A DNA stretch of 64,000 nt. Source: Leptospira licerasiae serovar Varillal str. VAR 010. Lineage in GTDB: Bacteria; Spirochaetota; Leptospiria; Leptospirales; Leptospiraceae. The stretch lies in the NCBI RefSeq assembly GCF_000244755.1, contig NZ_AHOO02000005.1, forward strand, positions 1,426,001-1,490,000, read 5' to 3'. Position 1 is the first letter of the stretch, and each line of letters begins with the position of its first letter. Both the position numbers and the translations under genes were made by a program. Below are positions 8,628-19,770 of this stretch, in pieces. The notes below the pieces were generated by a model that was not told the DNA's origin, did no database searches, and saw only the letters and a program-made list of their open reading frames with translations.

Positions 8628-9178
8628 ACGAACAACTTGCTCAACCCGGATCGTCTTACGGAGATTCCTTCCAGATTGCGACCGTAGATTCGGTTATCAA
8701 TTGGGGAAGAAGTTACTCCTTATGGCCTTATCCATTCGCGACTGCATGTTGCGGGATCGAATACATGAGTACCTCTTGCGCAGATTATGATATCGCCAGG
8801 TTCGGAGCGGAAAGGCCTTCTTTTTCTCCAAGACAAGCGGATATGATCCTAGTTCTCGGGACCATCACTTACAAAATGGCTCCGGTTCTTCGTGAAATTT
8901 ACGACCAATTAGCCGAACCAAAGTTTGTGATCAGCTATGGAGCTTGCGCTTCTTCTGGTGGAATGTTCCACGCATACTCTGTTTTACAGGGAATCGACAG
9001 GATACTTCCTGTGGATCTATATGTTCCGGGCTGTCCTCCTAGGCCCGAAGCTCTTTTGGATGCAGTAATCAAACTTCAGGAAAAAGTAAAAACCCAAGGG
9101 TTAGAAGCCAGAAGACAGGAAGTAATGGATAAGATCCGGGAAATGAACGAAAGAAACAAACCCCTGGTCGTCCAATGA
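8618..9178 (+). CDS. nuoB: NADH-quinone oxidoreductase subunit B
   Basis: NuoB carries cluster N2, the last iron-sulfur centre before ubiquinone or menaquinone. All four cysteine positions are present: [14 protein letters not shown] (tandem CC, with a further Cys downstream in the AD motif region), [10 protein letters not shown] and [11 protein letters not shown]. At 186 residues it is normal length. It acts in the connecting module of the peripheral arm with NuoC, NuoD and normally NuoI. The ORF overlaps nuoC by 4 bases (ATGA). Nothing unusual is seen. Confidence 0.98.
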   Translation: MGLNEQLAQPGSSYGDSFQIATVDSVINWGRSYSLWPYPFATACCGIEYMSTSCADYDIARFGAERPSFSPRQADMILVLGTITYKMAPVLREIYDQLAEPKFVISYGACASSGGMFHAYSVLQGIDRILPVDLYVPGCPPRPEALLDAVIKLQEKVKTQGLEARRQEVMDKIREMNERNKPLVVQ

Positions 9179-9696
9179 AAGAAACAATCCAGAGTTTCCT
9201 AAAAGACAAGTTCTCTCATTTTATCTCCAAGGAAGAAGAAATACTCACTAATCTTCCTACATTCTTTCTAAAGCCGGAAGGTATTGTTCCCGTTCTTTCC
9301 GCTTTAAAAACGGCACCCGGGATCGAGCTCAATTATCTAAACGATCTGACTGCGATCGATTGGTTGGGCAAAAAAACTCCAAGATTCGAAGTCTGCTATC
9401 TTCTCCGCTCCGGAAATAAATCCTCCACAAAAGTACAGTTCCGCGTAGCTTTGGAAGAAGACGAAGAAGTTCCGAGCATCATAAACATCTTCAAAGGTGC
9501 TAACTGGCCGGAGAGAGAAGTTTACGATCTATTCGGCATCCGTTTTACAGGGCATCCTAGAATGGATCGTCTTATCATGCCTGATAATTTCCAAGGTCAT
9601 CCATTAAGAAAAGATTATCCTTTAGAAGGTTTCGGTCAGGATTATCTGGTAGAGGACCTTCTCACCATCCACTTAAAAGAAGATATGGAGGCTTAA
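9175..9696 (+). CDS. nuoC: NADH-quinone oxidoreductase subunit C
   Basis: 173 residues, the 30-kDa subunit of the complex I connecting fragment. The family signature is seen in [20 protein letters not shown] and [13 protein letters not shown] near the C-terminus. It is a separate gene, not fused to nuoD as in E. coli. It has no cofactor of its own; it helps pack NuoD. Four-base overlap with nuoB upstream, and three bases before the nuoD start. Confidence 0.97.
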   Translation: MKETIQSFLKDKFSHFISKEEEILTNLPTFFLKPEGIVPVLSALKTAPGIELNYLNDLTAIDWLGKKTPRFEVCYLLRSGNKSSTKVQFRVALEEDEEVPSIINIFKGANWPEREVYDLFGIRFTGHPRMDRLIMPDNFQGHPLRKDYPLEGFGQDYLVEDLLTIHLKEDMEA

Positions 9697-9699
9697 GTT

Positions 9700-10923
9700 A
9701 TGACGGCGATGTACGAAAAGACCGCGGAACATTTTAGCCTCAAACAGAAAAAACTCCCAGAAGGACATCTACTTGTGAACCTGGGACCTTCTCACCCTTC
9801 TACTCATGGGATCTTGCAGAATGTGATCCAACTAGATGGAGAAAGAGTGGTGGATGCGGAATCTGTGATCGGATACGTTCATCGCAGTTTCGAAAAATTA
9901 GGAGAACGTTATACTTATAATCAGTTCCTAGTCTGCACAGACAGGATGAACTATGTATCCACTCCACTCAATAATATCGGATGGATCCTCGCTGTAGAAA
10001 AAATGCTCCAGATAGAAGTTCCGGACAAGGTGACTTACGTTAGGATGATCGTTTCCGAACTTTCCCGAGTCATGGATCATATTATCTGCAACGGTATCTT
10101 AGGTGTGGACCTGGGCGCATTCTCCGGGATGTTGCACTTATTCCACCACAGAGAGAATATTTACCAGGTCCTGGAAAAACTTACCGGTGCAAGACTTACC
10201 ACAACCTTTTGTAGAGTAGGCGGTCTCGAAAAAGATATTTATCCCGAATTCGAAAAGGATGTAAAGACTATCATCAAAGGTCTTCGTCCTGCGATCGAAG
10301 AGTTTCAGTCGTTACTCGTAAATAATAGGATCTTCATGGATAGAACGGAAGGTGTGGGAGGGATCTCTGCAGAAAATGCGATCTCTTACGGTTATTCCGG
10401 TCCTAACTTGAGAGCGGCAGGAGTCCCATGGGATATTCGTAAGGACGATCCTTATATGTTCTATGATAAGGTGGATTTTGATATACCTGTAGGGGAAGAC
10501 GGATCCGTTCTCCATAGGACTCTTGTGCGTATGGAAGAGATGAGACAATCTCTTCGTATCGTGGAGCAGCTCATCAACGGTCTTCCAACTGGAGCTCACC
10601 ATGCGGATATCCCTCATATTTACCTTCCTGAAAAGAGTAAAGTTTATAAGAATATGGAAGAGTTGATCTACCATTTCAAATTGATCATGCACGGGATCAA
10701 GGTGCCTAAGGGAGAATATTATATGGCGACCGAGGCGGCTAACGGTGAACTCGGGTTCTATATCGTTTCTGAAGGAGAGAAGTCTCCTTGGAGAGTGCAT
10801 GTGCGCAGGCCTTGTTTCTGGTTTTATCAATCCTTCCCGGAATTAGTAAAAGGTTCACTTCTTGCGGATACGGTCGCTACCATGAGTTCTATGAATGTGA
10901 TCGCAGGGGAGTTGGACTGCTAA
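9700..10923 (+). CDS. nuoD: NADH-quinone oxidoreductase subunit D
   Basis: The 49-kDa subunit, which with NuoB forms the quinone-binding pocket. 407 residues. Marks are [20 protein letters not shown] (beta1-beta2 loop with the quinone-binding His), [33 protein letters not shown] and the C-terminal [15 protein letters not shown] and VIAGELDC. All look intact. The stop codon TAA overlaps the nuoE start (TAATG). Confidence 0.98.
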   Translation: MTAMYEKTAEHFSLKQKKLPEGHLLVNLGPSHPSTHGILQNVIQLDGERVVDAESVIGYVHRSFEKLGERYTYNQFLVCTDRMNYVSTPLNNIGWILAVEKMLQIEVPDKVTYVRMIVSELSRVMDHIICNGILGVDLGAFSGMLHLFHHRENIYQVLEKLTGARLTTTFCRVGGLEKDIYPEFEKDVKTIIKGLRPAIEEFQSLLVNNRIFMDRTEGVGGISAENAISYGYSGPNLRAAGVPWDIRKDDPYMFYDKVDFDIPVGEDGSVLHRTLVRMEEMRQSLRIVEQLINGLPTGAHHADIPHIYLPEKSKVYKNMEELIYHFKLIMHGIKVPKGEYYMATEAANGELGFYIVSEGEKSPWRVHVRRPCFWFYQSFPELVKGSLLADTVATMSSMNVIAGELDC

Positions 10924-11402
10924 TGAGTTACCAATTCTCTTCCGAATCAGTTTCAAGATTAGACAAACTATTAGAGATGTTCCCGGATAAAAGAAGCGTG
11001 ATCCTTCCAGGGTTGTACCTCCTACAAAAAGAACAAGGGTTCGTAGACAGAGAAGGTATGGAAGCTCTTGCGGAGAAGATAGGTTCTCCTATCTCTCTTG
11101 CTCAAGTCTATGGAGTCGCGACATTCTATACCTTATACAACAAAAAGCCTGTGGGTAAGTATCATATCCAGATTTGCGGAACTTCTTCTTGTTATATGCG
11201 AGGGAATGATAAATTAGAAAAACATATCTGCTCTCGTTTGGGAATTGAACTCGGAGAAACCACTCCTGATAAAAAATTCACTTTAGAAGAAGTGGAATGT
11301 CTGGGGGCCTGCGGATACGCTCCTATGGTCCAGATCAACGATGCATATTATGAAAATCTAACGTTCGAAAAAATGGATGAGATCCTAAAGGATTTAACCT
11401 AA
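10923..11402 (+). CDS. nuoE: NADH-quinone oxidoreductase subunit E
   Basis: 159 residues; the 24-kDa thioredoxin-like subunit of the NADH dehydrogenase module, carrying the [2Fe-2S] cluster N1a. Its ligands are visible in [13 protein letters not shown] and [11 protein letters not shown] (C-x4-C and C-x3-C). The frame is open further upstream inside nuoD, but the family N-terminus ([20 protein letters not shown]) begins right after the ATG at 10923, which overlaps the nuoD stop. The gene continues into nuoF after 11 bases with an AAGGGGAAA ribosome binding site. Confidence 0.97.
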   Translation: MSYQFSSESVSRLDKLLEMFPDKRSVILPGLYLLQKEQGFVDREGMEALAEKIGSPISLAQVYGVATFYTLYNKKPVGKYHIQICGTSSCYMRGNDKLEKHICSRLGIELGETTPDKKFTLEEVECLGACGYAPMVQINDAYYENLTFEKMDEILKDLT

Positions 11403-11413
11403 GGGGAAACGTT

Positions 11414-12709
11414 ATGGCAGAAATGAAGATTCTCACTAAATTTATAGACGATCCCCGTTCTAACGAATTGGAATTTTACGAATCTGTCCACGGTTACGAC
11501 GGGATGAAAAAAGCCCTCGCCATGGCACCGGAAGAAATCATAGAGACCGTCAAAAAATCAGGTTTAAGAGGACGAGGGGGAGCAGGTTTCCCTACAGGAC
11601 TCAAATGGTCCTTTATTCCAAAAGATATCCCAAAACCGAAATATCTCATTTGCAATGCGGACGAGGGAGAACCCGGAACATTCAAAGATCGTAAACTAAT
11701 AGAGAACCTTCCCCACCAGATCATCGAGGGAATGGTGATCGGCGCGAAAGCAATCGGCGCAAACAAAGGATTCTTTTATATCCGCGGAGAGTTCAATAAG
11801 GGAATCGATTCCATGCAGAAGGCAATCGACGAGGCCTATACAAAAGGATATCTGGGTAAAAACATCCTAGGCAGCGGATTCGATTTCGATCTGGTACTCT
11901 ATGCGGGAGCAGGCGCTTATATTTGCGGAGAAGAGACTGCACTCATCAATTCTTTGGAAGGTCGTAGGGGCCATCCTAGATTAAAACCTCCATTCCCTGC
12001 TGTTTCCGGTCTATATCGTTGTCCTACAGTAGTAAATAACGTGGAAACTTTCTCCACCGTTCCCCATATTTTGGACAAGGGCGCGGATTGGTATTCCAAG
12101 ATCGGGACTGAAAAATCCCCTGGCACCCGTTTATTCTCCGTCTCCGGTCATGTAAAAAGACCCGGCGTATACGAAATTGAATTAGGAACTCCTTTATTAG
12201 AATTAGTGAATGATCTTTGCGGTGGAATGCTCGACGATGTTCCTTTGAAAGCGGTGATCCCAGGCGGTTCTTCCGTTCCGATCCTAACTGCGGAAGAATG
12301 TAAAACTGCAAATATGGATTTCGAATCCATGGCGGCTCATAAAACCATGCTTGGTTCCGGAGCGGTGATCGTAATCGGAGAAGGTACTGACTTGGTGGAA
12401 ACCACATATCGATTTGCAAGATTCTACGCGCATGAATCCTGCGGACAATGTACTCCATGTAGAGAAGGTACTCACTGGGTAAGAGACCTTCTGCATAAGA
12501 TCAGAGAAGGTGAGGGAACGAGCGCCGACTTAGAACTTATTCTTTCCTTAGCTCGAAATATGGAAGGTGGAACAACCATTTGTCCTCTTTCTGATGCGTG
12601 TGTGGGGGCGGTCCGACCAACTATCTTAAAATTCAAACATGAATTCGAAGCCAGATTAAAAGATAGAGCGGGTAAAGAAGAACAAATTCCTACTGGAACC
12701 GGGGCCTAA
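11414..12709 (+). CDS. nuoF: NADH-quinone oxidoreductase subunit F
   Basis: The 51-kDa subunit where NADH is oxidised. 431 residues. FMN and NADH sites are seen in [27 protein letters not shown] and [19 protein letters not shown]; the [4Fe-4S] cluster N3 ligands are [15 protein letters not shown] and the distant Cys in [12 protein letters not shown]. All ligands are present, so the module should be able to take electrons from NADH. The next gene, 3 bases on, is nuoH: nuoG, which normally follows and continues the electron wire, is not there. Confidence 0.98.
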   Translation: MAEMKILTKFIDDPRSNELEFYESVHGYDGMKKALAMAPEEIIETVKKSGLRGRGGAGFPTGLKWSFIPKDIPKPKYLICNADEGEPGTFKDRKLIENLPHQIIEGMVIGAKAIGANKGFFYIRGEFNKGIDSMQKAIDEAYTKGYLGKNILGSGFDFDLVLYAGAGAYICGEETALINSLEGRRGHPRLKPPFPAVSGLYRCPTVVNNVETFSTVPHILDKGADWYSKIGTEKSPGTRLFSVSGHVKRPGVYEIELGTPLLELVNDLCGGMLDDVPLKAVIPGGSSVPILTAEECKTANMDFESMAAHKTMLGSGAVIVIGEGTDLVETTYRFARFYAHESCGQCTPCREGTHWVRDLLHKIREGEGTSADLELILSLARNMEGGTTICPLSDACVGAVRPTILKFKHEFEARLKDRAGKEEQIPTGTGA

Positions 12710-12712
12710 ACC

Positions 12713-13771
12713 ATGGATTGGAATATTGTCCTACTCTGGTTATTGAAAAGTGCGCTTTTTTTCTTGGTGTTTATCACTGCATGCGCTTACTATACATTAG
12801 CAGAACGTAAAGTAGCTGGATTCATCCAGGACAGGAAAGGTCCGAACCGCGCGGGTCCTCTTGGTTTATTACAACCTTTGGCGGACGGGATCAAGTTCTT
12901 AACCAAAGAAGAGATCTTTCCTCAGAATGTGAACAAGGTCATGTATTTGATCGCTCCTGCGATCTCTATGACCTGCGCCATCATGGCTTGGGCCGTAGTC
13001 CCTTTGGGCGGGACAATTATGTTACCTGAATGGCTGGCAAAACAGATCGGTTCTCCGTATTTGGATCTTCAGATAGCGAATCCTGATACAGGGATCTTGT
13101 TTTTGTTTGCTATTTCCAGTCTCTCAGTCTACGGGATCATCTTAGCAGGTTGGTCCAGTAATAATAAATATTCTTTGATCGGCGGGATCCGGGCCACGGC
13201 TCAGATGATCAGTTACGAGTTACCTTTAGGTCTTTCTGTAGCGTCTATCGTGATCTTAACTGGATCTTTAAAACTCACCGACATCAACGATGCCCAGATC
13301 GGCCTTTGGAATATTTTCAAACTTCCGGGGTTTATCGCATTTTCTGTTTTCGTAGTGGCTATGTTTGCGGAAACAAATCGACTTCCTTTCGATTTGGCCG
13401 AAGCTGAATCCGAATTAGTGGTAGGGTTCCATACTGAATACGGTGCATTTAAATTTGCGTTATTCTTCATTGCGGAATATATGAATATGATCACAATGAG
13501 TTGTGTGGTCACCATTCTATTCTTCGGAGGATACCATCTTCCTTTCGGTTGGTTGAGCGGCTCTATCTGGCAGGCTTGGGCGGGACTCGGGTTCTTTATT
13601 CTTAAAGTCCTATTCTTCGCGTTTTTATTTATGTGGGTGAGATGGACCCTGCCTAGATTCAGATACGATCAGTTGATGACGATCGGTTGGAAAAAAATGA
13701 TCCCTTGGGCCGTCGCGAATATTCTGATCGCGAGCCTTTACGTTGGTTTGGACGGTTTCTGGAAATGGTAG
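12713..13771 (+). CDS. nuoH: NADH-quinone oxidoreductase subunit H
   Basis: 352 residues with about eight membrane helices. NuoH is the ND1-like subunit that forms the quinone tunnel floor and the E-channel. Signatures are [19 protein letters not shown] (the first cytoplasmic loop), [18 protein letters not shown] and the tail [15 protein letters not shown]. Intact. It follows nuoF directly and overlaps the nuoJ start by 7 bases. Confidence 0.98.
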   Translation: MDWNIVLLWLLKSALFFLVFITACAYYTLAERKVAGFIQDRKGPNRAGPLGLLQPLADGIKFLTKEEIFPQNVNKVMYLIAPAISMTCAIMAWAVVPLGGTIMLPEWLAKQIGSPYLDLQIANPDTGILFLFAISSLSVYGIILAGWSSNNKYSLIGGIRATAQMISYELPLGLSVASIVILTGSLKLTDINDAQIGLWNIFKLPGFIAFSVFVVAMFAETNRLPFDLAEAESELVVGFHTEYGAFKFALFFIAEYMNMITMSCVVTILFFGGYHLPFGWLSGSIWQAWAGLGFFILKVLFFAFLFMWVRWTLPRFRYDQLMTIGWKKMIPWAVANILIASLYVGLDGFWKW

Positions 13772-14376
13772 GAATATTCGAGAATCCGGGGCTTCTGCTC
13801 TTTTTTATATTCGGTGGGGTGTTGGTTGCCGGTGCCTTAGGTGTTGTTTTTCATCCGAATCCGATCAGTTCTGCGGTTTTACTAGTGCTTTCCTTTTTCG
13901 CGTTAGCCGGAATTTATGCGGTATTAGGCTCCGTTTTCGTGGCCACAATGCAAGTTTTGGTCTATGCGGGCGCCATTATGGTGCTTGTGGTTTTCGTTTT
14001 GATGCTTCTTTCTTTGCATGACGAAGGGATCACTAAACTTTGGAATCATCCGATCAAAAAAGTTCTGGTTCTTTCCGTGGTTGTATTACTTGGAGTCGTG
14101 CTGATTCATTCCGTGAGAGAAGGTATTCCGAATACGGACGCTTCTCCTAAAGGATATTCTGAATCAGGTTCTTACCAATATACATTATCCGAATCGGAAG
14201 AAGGTAAGGCGAACGTAGTCGCAGAGGGGAATACTGCAGTAGTAGGAAGTTCCATGTTCTTGGATTATCTTCTTCCTTTTGAAATAGTCTCCATATTACT
14301 TTTGGCTGCCGTACTTGGCGCAGTTATATTAGGAAAAAAGAATTTAGGCAAAAAAACAGAAGAAGGGGAGCCATGA
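13765..14376 (+). CDS. nuoJ: NADH-quinone oxidoreductase subunit J
   Basis: ND6-like membrane subunit, 203 residues, five membrane helices. The family core is [24 protein letters not shown] and [26 protein letters not shown]. An open stretch of 26 codons precedes the ATG at 13765 but lies inside nuoH and does not look like NuoJ, so the overlapping ATG is used. A hydrophilic loop of about 60 residues ([19 protein letters not shown] onward) before the last helix is longer than in many NuoJ proteins. It overlaps nuoK by 4 bases. Confidence 0.95.
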   Translation: MVGIFENPGLLLFFIFGGVLVAGALGVVFHPNPISSAVLLVLSFFALAGIYAVLGSVFVATMQVLVYAGAIMVLVVFVLMLLSLHDEGITKLWNHPIKKVLVLSVVVLLGVVLIHSVREGIPNTDASPKGYSESGSYQYTLSESEEGKANVVAEGNTAVVGSSMFLDYLLPFEIVSILLLAAVLGAVILGKKNLGKKTEEGEP

Positions 14377-14708
14377 ATCCGGGAATTCTGAAACCAACTC
14401 TCGCGGGAATCCCCGCGGAATATTTACTGATCCTTGCTTGTATCATTTTTTCCATCGGAGTCGCAGGTGTTTTATTCAGAAGAAGTGCCGTGGTTATCTT
14501 CATGAGTATTGAACTCATGTTGAACTCCGTAAATTTGGTATTTGTCGTTTTTTCGAAATCGCTTCATCAGGTTCAGGGAGAAGTGGTTGTTTTTTTTGTG
14601 ATGGCAATCGCAGCAGTCGAAGCGGCAATAGGCTTGGCCTTAGTGGTCGCAATTCACAGAAAGAAAAAGACAAGTTTCGTAGACGAAATGAATTTAATGA
14701 AATGGTAA
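14373..14708 (+). CDS. nuoK: NADH-quinone oxidoreductase subunit K
   Basis: ND4L-like subunit, 111 residues with three membrane helices. The conserved glutamates of the proton path are visible in [13 protein letters not shown] and [14 protein letters not shown]. Slightly longer than the usual 100 residues owing to a N-terminal extension ([12 protein letters not shown]). ATGA overlap with nuoJ, and 4 bases before nuoL. Confidence 0.97.
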   Translation: MNPGILKPTLAGIPAEYLLILACIIFSIGVAGVLFRRSAVVIFMSIELMLNSVNLVFVVFSKSLHQVQGEVVVFFVMAIAAVEAAIGLALVVAIHRKKKTSFVDEMNLMKW

Positions 14709-14712
14709 TGCG

Positions 14713-16644
14713 ATGAGTTGGGAAATCCTCATACCGATCCTAGTTTTTTCTCCGCTTCTCGGCTCCGTATTAAACGCGTTATTCGGAAGATTTTGGAAGG
14801 GGTTCTCCGGTCCTATCGGGACCTTGTTGTCTTTTGTATCCTTTGGAGCGAGCGTATTCGCCTATCTCCAATTCCATCCTTTGGAAAGACAAGACGCTCA
14901 AATAGTAACCTTATTCAATTGGGTAGAAGTAGGGAATTTTAAAGTGGATCTTGCTTACCAAGTGGACCAACTTTCCCTTTTTATGGCCCTGATCATCACG
15001 GGGATCGGGAGTTTGATCCATTTGTATTCCATCGGATACATGAAAGGAAATCAGGGGATCGGCAGATTTTTTTCCTATCTGAACCTATTCGTATTCTTCA
15101 TGCTCCATCTGGTTTTAGCGGAAAATCTAGTGGTCCTGTTTTTCGGTTGGGAAGGTGTAGGGCTTTGTTCTTATCTTCTGATCGGTTTCGATACTCATAA
15201 AGAGAATGCGGCCCAGGCAAGTATCAAAGCTTTTGTTACCAATAGGATCGCTGACTTGGCGATGATCGGTGGGATAGCGCTTACCTATTGGTTAGCCGGT
15301 TCCGTTTCCTTTATTACAATTTCTGAATCTTTGCCTCAGGCAAAGTTCATGTTGAACGCACTTCCTTTCGTAGCGATCTGTTTCTTTATCGGAGCAATGG
15401 GTAAATCCGCTCAGTTCCCGTTCCATGTTTGGTTGCCGGATGCGATGGCCGGACCAACTCCGGTTTCCGCGTTGATCCACGCAGCGACAATGGTGACAGC
15501 GGGGCTTTTCCTGATCGCGAGATTGAATTTTATTTTTATCTTAGTTCCTAAAGTAGGTTTTTGGATCGTTTGTATCGGAACATTTACCGCATTCTTTGCT
15601 GCAACCATTGGCGTTTATCAAAACGATATCAAAAAGGTTTTAGCGTATTCTACCGTTTCTCAACTCGGTTACATGTTCGTCGCGATGGGAACGGGTGCTT
15701 ATGTGGCGGGGCTTTTTCATTTACTGACACACGCGTTCTTTAAGGCACTTCTTTTCTTGGGTTCCGGTTCCGTGATCCATGGATTGTCGGATGAGCAGGA
15801 TCTGAGAAGAATGGGTGGCTTAAAGTCCCAGATGAAGATCACCTGGTGGACTTTTCTTTTAGGAACCTTGGCGATCGTAGGAGCTCCCCCATTCAGCGGA
15901 TTTTTCTCTAAGGACCTGATCTTAGAAAAGGCTTTCTATTTTCATCCGGTTTTCTTCGGGATGGGGATTGCTACCGCATTCTTGACTACTTTCTACATGT
16001 TCCGCCTAACGTTCTTGGCGTTTACAGGCAAGTCCAGGGTTTCGAATCATGTGCATCCCCATGAATCTCCTTGGACCATGACCCTACCATTGGTGATCTT
16101 GGCATTGGGCGCTGCATTCTCAGGTTATTTGTTAGTCCCTGAATCTTTAGGAGGAGGGATAGATTTCTTAGAGAAATATTTCTCTCCTGTTTTTGCAAAA
16201 GGATTACTGTATTATTCTCAGCAAAGAGGAGCTGTAGAAGTCCATCATTTAAGTCATGAGTTGGAACTCCTACTAGCTGGACTTTCTTTAGGGGCGATAT
16301 TGCTTGGAGTGGGGATCTATTGGTTCTTTTTTGGTAAAAAGGAGAAGCTACCTTTAGATGAATCCTCTTACACAGGTTGGAGAATTCTTCCTGCAAACAA
16401 GTATTTCATAGATGAAATTTTTAGAACCGTTTTGATCGGACCGATCTCCGCTTTGTCGGAATTCTTATCCGAAGTTGTCGAAAAACGTTTGATAGATAGA
16501 GTTTTGACGGGTACCGGAAAATTTTCGGGAGGAATCTCCTCATTACTGCGTAGGATCCAGACTGGAACCGTAGTAGATTATGCTTTTCTAATTGTCTTAG
16601 GGACCGTTTTGATCTTGTCCGTATTCTTATGGAGGGGAATCTAA
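14713..16644 (+). CDS. nuoL: NADH-quinone oxidoreductase subunit L
   Basis: 643 residues, the distal antiporter-like proton-pumping subunit (ND5). Marks are [36 protein letters not shown] with the key Lys, [18 protein letters not shown], and [15 protein letters not shown]. The C-terminal part contains the long lateral helix region (residues about 520-600) that ties the pumps together. Normal length. Contiguous with nuoM: the nuoM GTG starts right after the TAA. Confidence 0.98.
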   Translation: MSWEILIPILVFSPLLGSVLNALFGRFWKGFSGPIGTLLSFVSFGASVFAYLQFHPLERQDAQIVTLFNWVEVGNFKVDLAYQVDQLSLFMALIITGIGSLIHLYSIGYMKGNQGIGRFFSYLNLFVFFMLHLVLAENLVVLFFGWEGVGLCSYLLIGFDTHKENAAQASIKAFVTNRIADLAMIGGIALTYWLAGSVSFITISESLPQAKFMLNALPFVAICFFIGAMGKSAQFPFHVWLPDAMAGPTPVSALIHAATMVTAGLFLIARLNFIFILVPKVGFWIVCIGTFTAFFAATIGVYQNDIKKVLAYSTVSQLGYMFVAMGTGAYVAGLFHLLTHAFFKALLFLGSGSVIHGLSDEQDLRRMGGLKSQMKITWWTFLLGTLAIVGAPPFSGFFSKDLILEKAFYFHPVFFGMGIATAFLTTFYMFRLTFLAFTGKSRVSNHVHPHESPWTMTLPLVILALGAAFSGYLLVPESLGGGIDFLEKYFSPVFAKGLLYYSQQRGAVEVHHLSHELELLLAGLSLGAILLGVGIYWFFFGKKEKLPLDESSYTGWRILPANKYFIDEIFRTVLIGPISALSEFLSEVVEKRLIDRVLTGTGKFSGGISSLLRRIQTGTVVDYAFLIVLGTVLILSVFLWRGI

Positions 16645-18294
16645 GTGCCCCAATATTATTTAAGTATTCTATTATTTTTGCCCGTTTTAGGGATCCCTTT
16701 CTTATTTCTTTCTAAAAACGAAAAGTGGATCCGCGCTTGGTCTTCGATCGTGACTCTTGGGGTTTTCGCGATGACCGTTCCTCTCTTTTTGGAATTCCTA
16801 AAAGGGGATAGCGGTTTTCAATTTACCCATCGTATCTGGAACTTTCTGGAATTACAATTCGGCGGATTAGATTATCATATAGCAATAGACGGTTTTTCCT
16901 TATTGCTTGTCGCGATGTCCGCGCTCCTATTCTTTCTTTCTGCTTTATCCGCTTTTTCTAATGTAAAACAAAGGATCAGAGAATTCTTTATACTTCTTCT
17001 TTTAGTGGAAACAGGGGTAATCGGAGTATTTCTTTCGGTTAACCTGGTCCAATTTTACGTTTTCTGGGAATGGATGGTCTTACCTTTCACCTTGATGGTA
17101 GGCATTTGGGGAGAAAAGGGAAGGATCAAGGCCGCAATGAAGTATCTGGTATTCTCATTTACCGGATCCGTTTTTATGCTCGCGAGTATTTTGGTATTAT
17201 ATCATTACACTCACACATTCGATTTGGAAGAATTGGCTGTGGTCTCCCTGAATTCTATTCCCGGGAATATTAGGTTTTGGTTATTCGTCGGTTTTAGTTT
17301 CGCGTTTGCGATCAAGGTCCCATTATTCCCTTTCCATACTTGGATGCCTGATGTTCACGAAGAGGCTCCGACTGTCGGTTCAGTGGACTTGGCGGGTATT
17401 CTTTTAAAGATCGGTTTATTTGCATATATTAGAGTGGCTATTCCACTTTTTCCTCAGGTATTTTTAGAATACCGTAATCTACTGACTGCCCTTGCTGTAG
17501 CCGGGATCGTCTATGGAGCTCTGGTCGCTTTAACTCAGAAAAACAGCAAACGTTTGGTTGCATTTTCTTCCCTTTCGCATATGGGATTCTGTATTTTAGG
17601 GATTTTAACTCTAACGGAAGAAGGTGTTGCCGGTGGAATGCTCCAAATGGTGAATCATGGATTTACATCCGGACTTCTTTTCTTTATATTAGGATTTCTG
17701 CATGAAAGAACGGGAACAAACGAATTAAAAGACTATTCGGGGCTTGCTAAATCCGCTCCTTTTTTAGCGGTAACAATCGGTCTGGCAACGTTTGCAAGCG
17801 CAGGGCTTCCCGGTACGAACGGATTCGTGGGAGAATTTTTAGTTCTTATAGGAACTTTCAAGTATAGCCTTCTTTACGGATTTTTAGCGGGGACCGCTGT
17901 AATTTTTGCGGCAGGATATATGTTATACTTTGCTCGAAACTTACTTTTCGGTGAGCCGAATTCTTTATCTTCGGGTTTGAGTCCTTTGAATTTACGAGAG
18001 AAGTTTATAATCTCAATAGTTGCTGGAATTATAATAATAACCGGTATTTTTCCGAACGTTCTACTAACCTACTTGAAGCCGAGTGCAAGGGTGGTATTAA
18101 ACGTGACCTCTAAACAAGCGATTCAAGAAAGGGCCTTTTTGGAACAAGAAGGTACTTTGAAAAATACCAAGAAGAAATTTATAAATTATAGGACCTTGGG
18201 TGCAGAGCCTCCTATTTATGAAGATAGGATCAGTTCCGGAAGAGGAGCAGGGATCCCAGGTAAAAAGACGGTATCCCAAGAGGCGGAAGAATGA
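16645..18294 (+). CDS. nuoM: NADH-quinone oxidoreductase subunit M, with a long hydrophilic tail
   Basis: 549 residues, ND4-like proton pump. Core motifs are FYVFWEWMVLPFTLMVGIWG (catalytic Glu), AIKVPLFPFHTWMPDVHEEAPT with the central Lys, and KRLVAFSSLSHMGFC. The start is GTG 16645, directly after the nuoL stop. The last membrane helix ends near residue 478; about 60 further hydrophilic residues follow (SKQAIQERAFLEQEGTLKN and a Gly-rich end), which most NuoM proteins lack. The tail would lie at the membrane surface and its purpose is unknown. It overlaps nuoN by 4 bases. Confidence 0.97.
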   Translation: MPQYYLSILLFLPVLGIPFLFLSKNEKWIRAWSSIVTLGVFAMTVPLFLEFLKGDSGFQFTHRIWNFLELQFGGLDYHIAIDGFSLLLVAMSALLFFLSALSAFSNVKQRIREFFILLLLVETGVIGVFLSVNLVQFYVFWEWMVLPFTLMVGIWGEKGRIKAAMKYLVFSFTGSVFMLASILVLYHYTHTFDLEELAVVSLNSIPGNIRFWLFVGFSFAFAIKVPLFPFHTWMPDVHEEAPTVGSVDLAGILLKIGLFAYIRVAIPLFPQVFLEYRNLLTALAVAGIVYGALVALTQKNSKRLVAFSSLSHMGFCILGILTLTEEGVAGGMLQMVNHGFTSGLLFFILGFLHERTGTNELKDYSGLAKSAPFLAVTIGLATFASAGLPGTNGFVGEFLVLIGTFKYSLLYGFLAGTAVIFAAGYMLYFARNLLFGEPNSLSSGLSPLNLREKFIISIVAGIIIITGIFPNVLLTYLKPSARVVLNVTSKQAIQERAFLEQEGTLKNTKKKFINYRTLGAEPPIYEDRISSGRGAGIPGKKTVSQEAEE

Positions 18295-19769
18295 ATTTAA
18301 TTCCAAATTCCAACGATCTAATTTCTATACTTCCGATCCTAGTCCTTTCCGGTGGAGGGATCTTATTACTTGGATTACAGTTCTTTTTCCATGGATTCGA
18401 ATTTAGGATCGTAAGATTTACTTCCGGTCTGGTTTTGATCGCGGCATTCTTTTCATTGTTTGTTTCTCAATCAAACCCCGGACCTGGATCATATTTTTCA
18501 GGGCATTATGAGATTTCGACTTTCGGATTTTGGTTCGGGGCGTTGTATTTGGTAGCCACATTCTGCACAGTTCTTGCGTCTCCGAGAGTATTAGAACAGC
18601 ATAATATGGAATTCCCCGAGTTCTATCCTCTTCTACTCTTTTCGGTAGTCGGAATGCTCCTAATGACTTCTGGAGCCGACACGGTGACTATCTTCGTCGG
18701 CTTGGAATTAATGTCGGTATGCTTGTATGTTTTGGTAGGAATGGCGAGAAGCGATGTGTATTCCTTAGAAGCCAGCCTGAAATATTTTCTTTTAGGAAGT
18801 TTTTCCACAGGATTTTTCCTATTTGGAATGGCGTTCTTGTTCGGAGGATCAGGTACAACTCATCTACAAGACTCCCTAAAACCTTTAGTGAGTTCCGGAT
18901 TCGATTCTAATTTCACAAAGATCGGATTGTTACTTTTATTAACCGGGATCTCATTCAAGATCGCGTTATTCCCATATCATTCTTGGACACCTGATGCTTA
19001 CGAGGGAGCACTTACTCCGGTTACTGGATTTATGGCTACCGCTTCTAAGTCCGCTTCTATGGGATTATTGCTAGTAGTTTTTTCAAAACTTCCGGCTTCC
19101 AATTCCGGTGGGGAGTGGACCTGGGTGATGGGAATTTTAGCGTTCATGTCCATGACTTACGGTAACTTTGTCGCTTTAAAGCAGACAAGTTTGAAAAGAG
19201 TTTTAGCATATTCCTCTATCGCTCATGCCGGGTACGTCGTAGCAGGAATTGCGTTAGGTGGAAAGGAAGAAGCTCTATTCTATCTGATCGTATATTCTTT
19301 TATGAGTTTGGGTGCATTTGCCATTCTTTCTTTCTTAGAAGAAGGTAATCGCCACGTAACGTATGAGTCTATTGCAGGACTCGCAAAATCAAGACCTTGG
19401 ACTAGCTTTGCTTTGTTCATCTTCTTTTTATCTTTAGCCGGAATTCCTCCTTTGGGCGGGTTCTGGGCAAAACTATTCCTATTCCAAAGAATTGCGGAAG
19501 GAACGGATCAGATCTCCAGATGGTTACTCATCGGAGGGATTGCAAACTCCGCGTTGGCATTGTACTATTATGTTAAAGTGGGAATACTCGCGTATATGAG
19601 TTCAGAAGAAGGAGAAATTTCCAAATTACATCCTCCTAAAGCAAGTTATGGAGTTATATTCGTATCCGTGATTTCTTTGGCGGCGGTATTGGTAGGATGG
19701 TATTTTATCCAACCTAAGGATTTGAATAGTTTGAAATTCGCAAACAAATCCGCAGAATTACAAAAGTAA
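18291..19769 (+). CDS. nuoN: NADH-quinone oxidoreductase subunit N
   Basis: 492 residues, ND2-like proton pump nearest the quinone site. Marks are FVGLELMSVCLYVLVG (Glu of the pump), FKIALFPYHSWTPDAYEGA with its Lys, PVTGFMATASKSASMG and KRVLAYSSIAHAGYV. Around 14 membrane helices. Final complex I gene of the operon; the next reading frame starts 1 base after its stop. Confidence 0.98.
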   Translation: MNLIPNSNDLISILPILVLSGGGILLLGLQFFFHGFEFRIVRFTSGLVLIAAFFSLFVSQSNPGPGSYFSGHYEISTFGFWFGALYLVATFCTVLASPRVLEQHNMEFPEFYPLLLFSVVGMLLMTSGADTVTIFVGLELMSVCLYVLVGMARSDVYSLEASLKYFLLGSFSTGFFLFGMAFLFGGSGTTHLQDSLKPLVSSGFDSNFTKIGLLLLLTGISFKIALFPYHSWTPDAYEGALTPVTGFMATASKSASMGLLLVVFSKLPASNSGGEWTWVMGILAFMSMTYGNFVALKQTSLKRVLAYSSIAHAGYVVAGIALGGKEEALFYLIVYSFMSLGAFAILSFLEEGNRHVTYESIAGLAKSRPWTSFALFIFFLSLAGIPPLGGFWAKLFLFQRIAEGTDQISRWLLIGGIANSALALYYYVKVGILAYMSSEEGEISKLHPPKASYGVIFVSVISLAAVLVGWYFIQPKDLNSLKFANKSAELQK

Positions 19770-19770
19770 G

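Noticed and set aside
12024..12458. Long open frame antisense to nuoF
   Set aside because: Its translation has no recognisable features and it lies fully inside a strongly conserved gene on the other strand. The same holds for antisense frames inside nuoD, alaS and the MFS gene.
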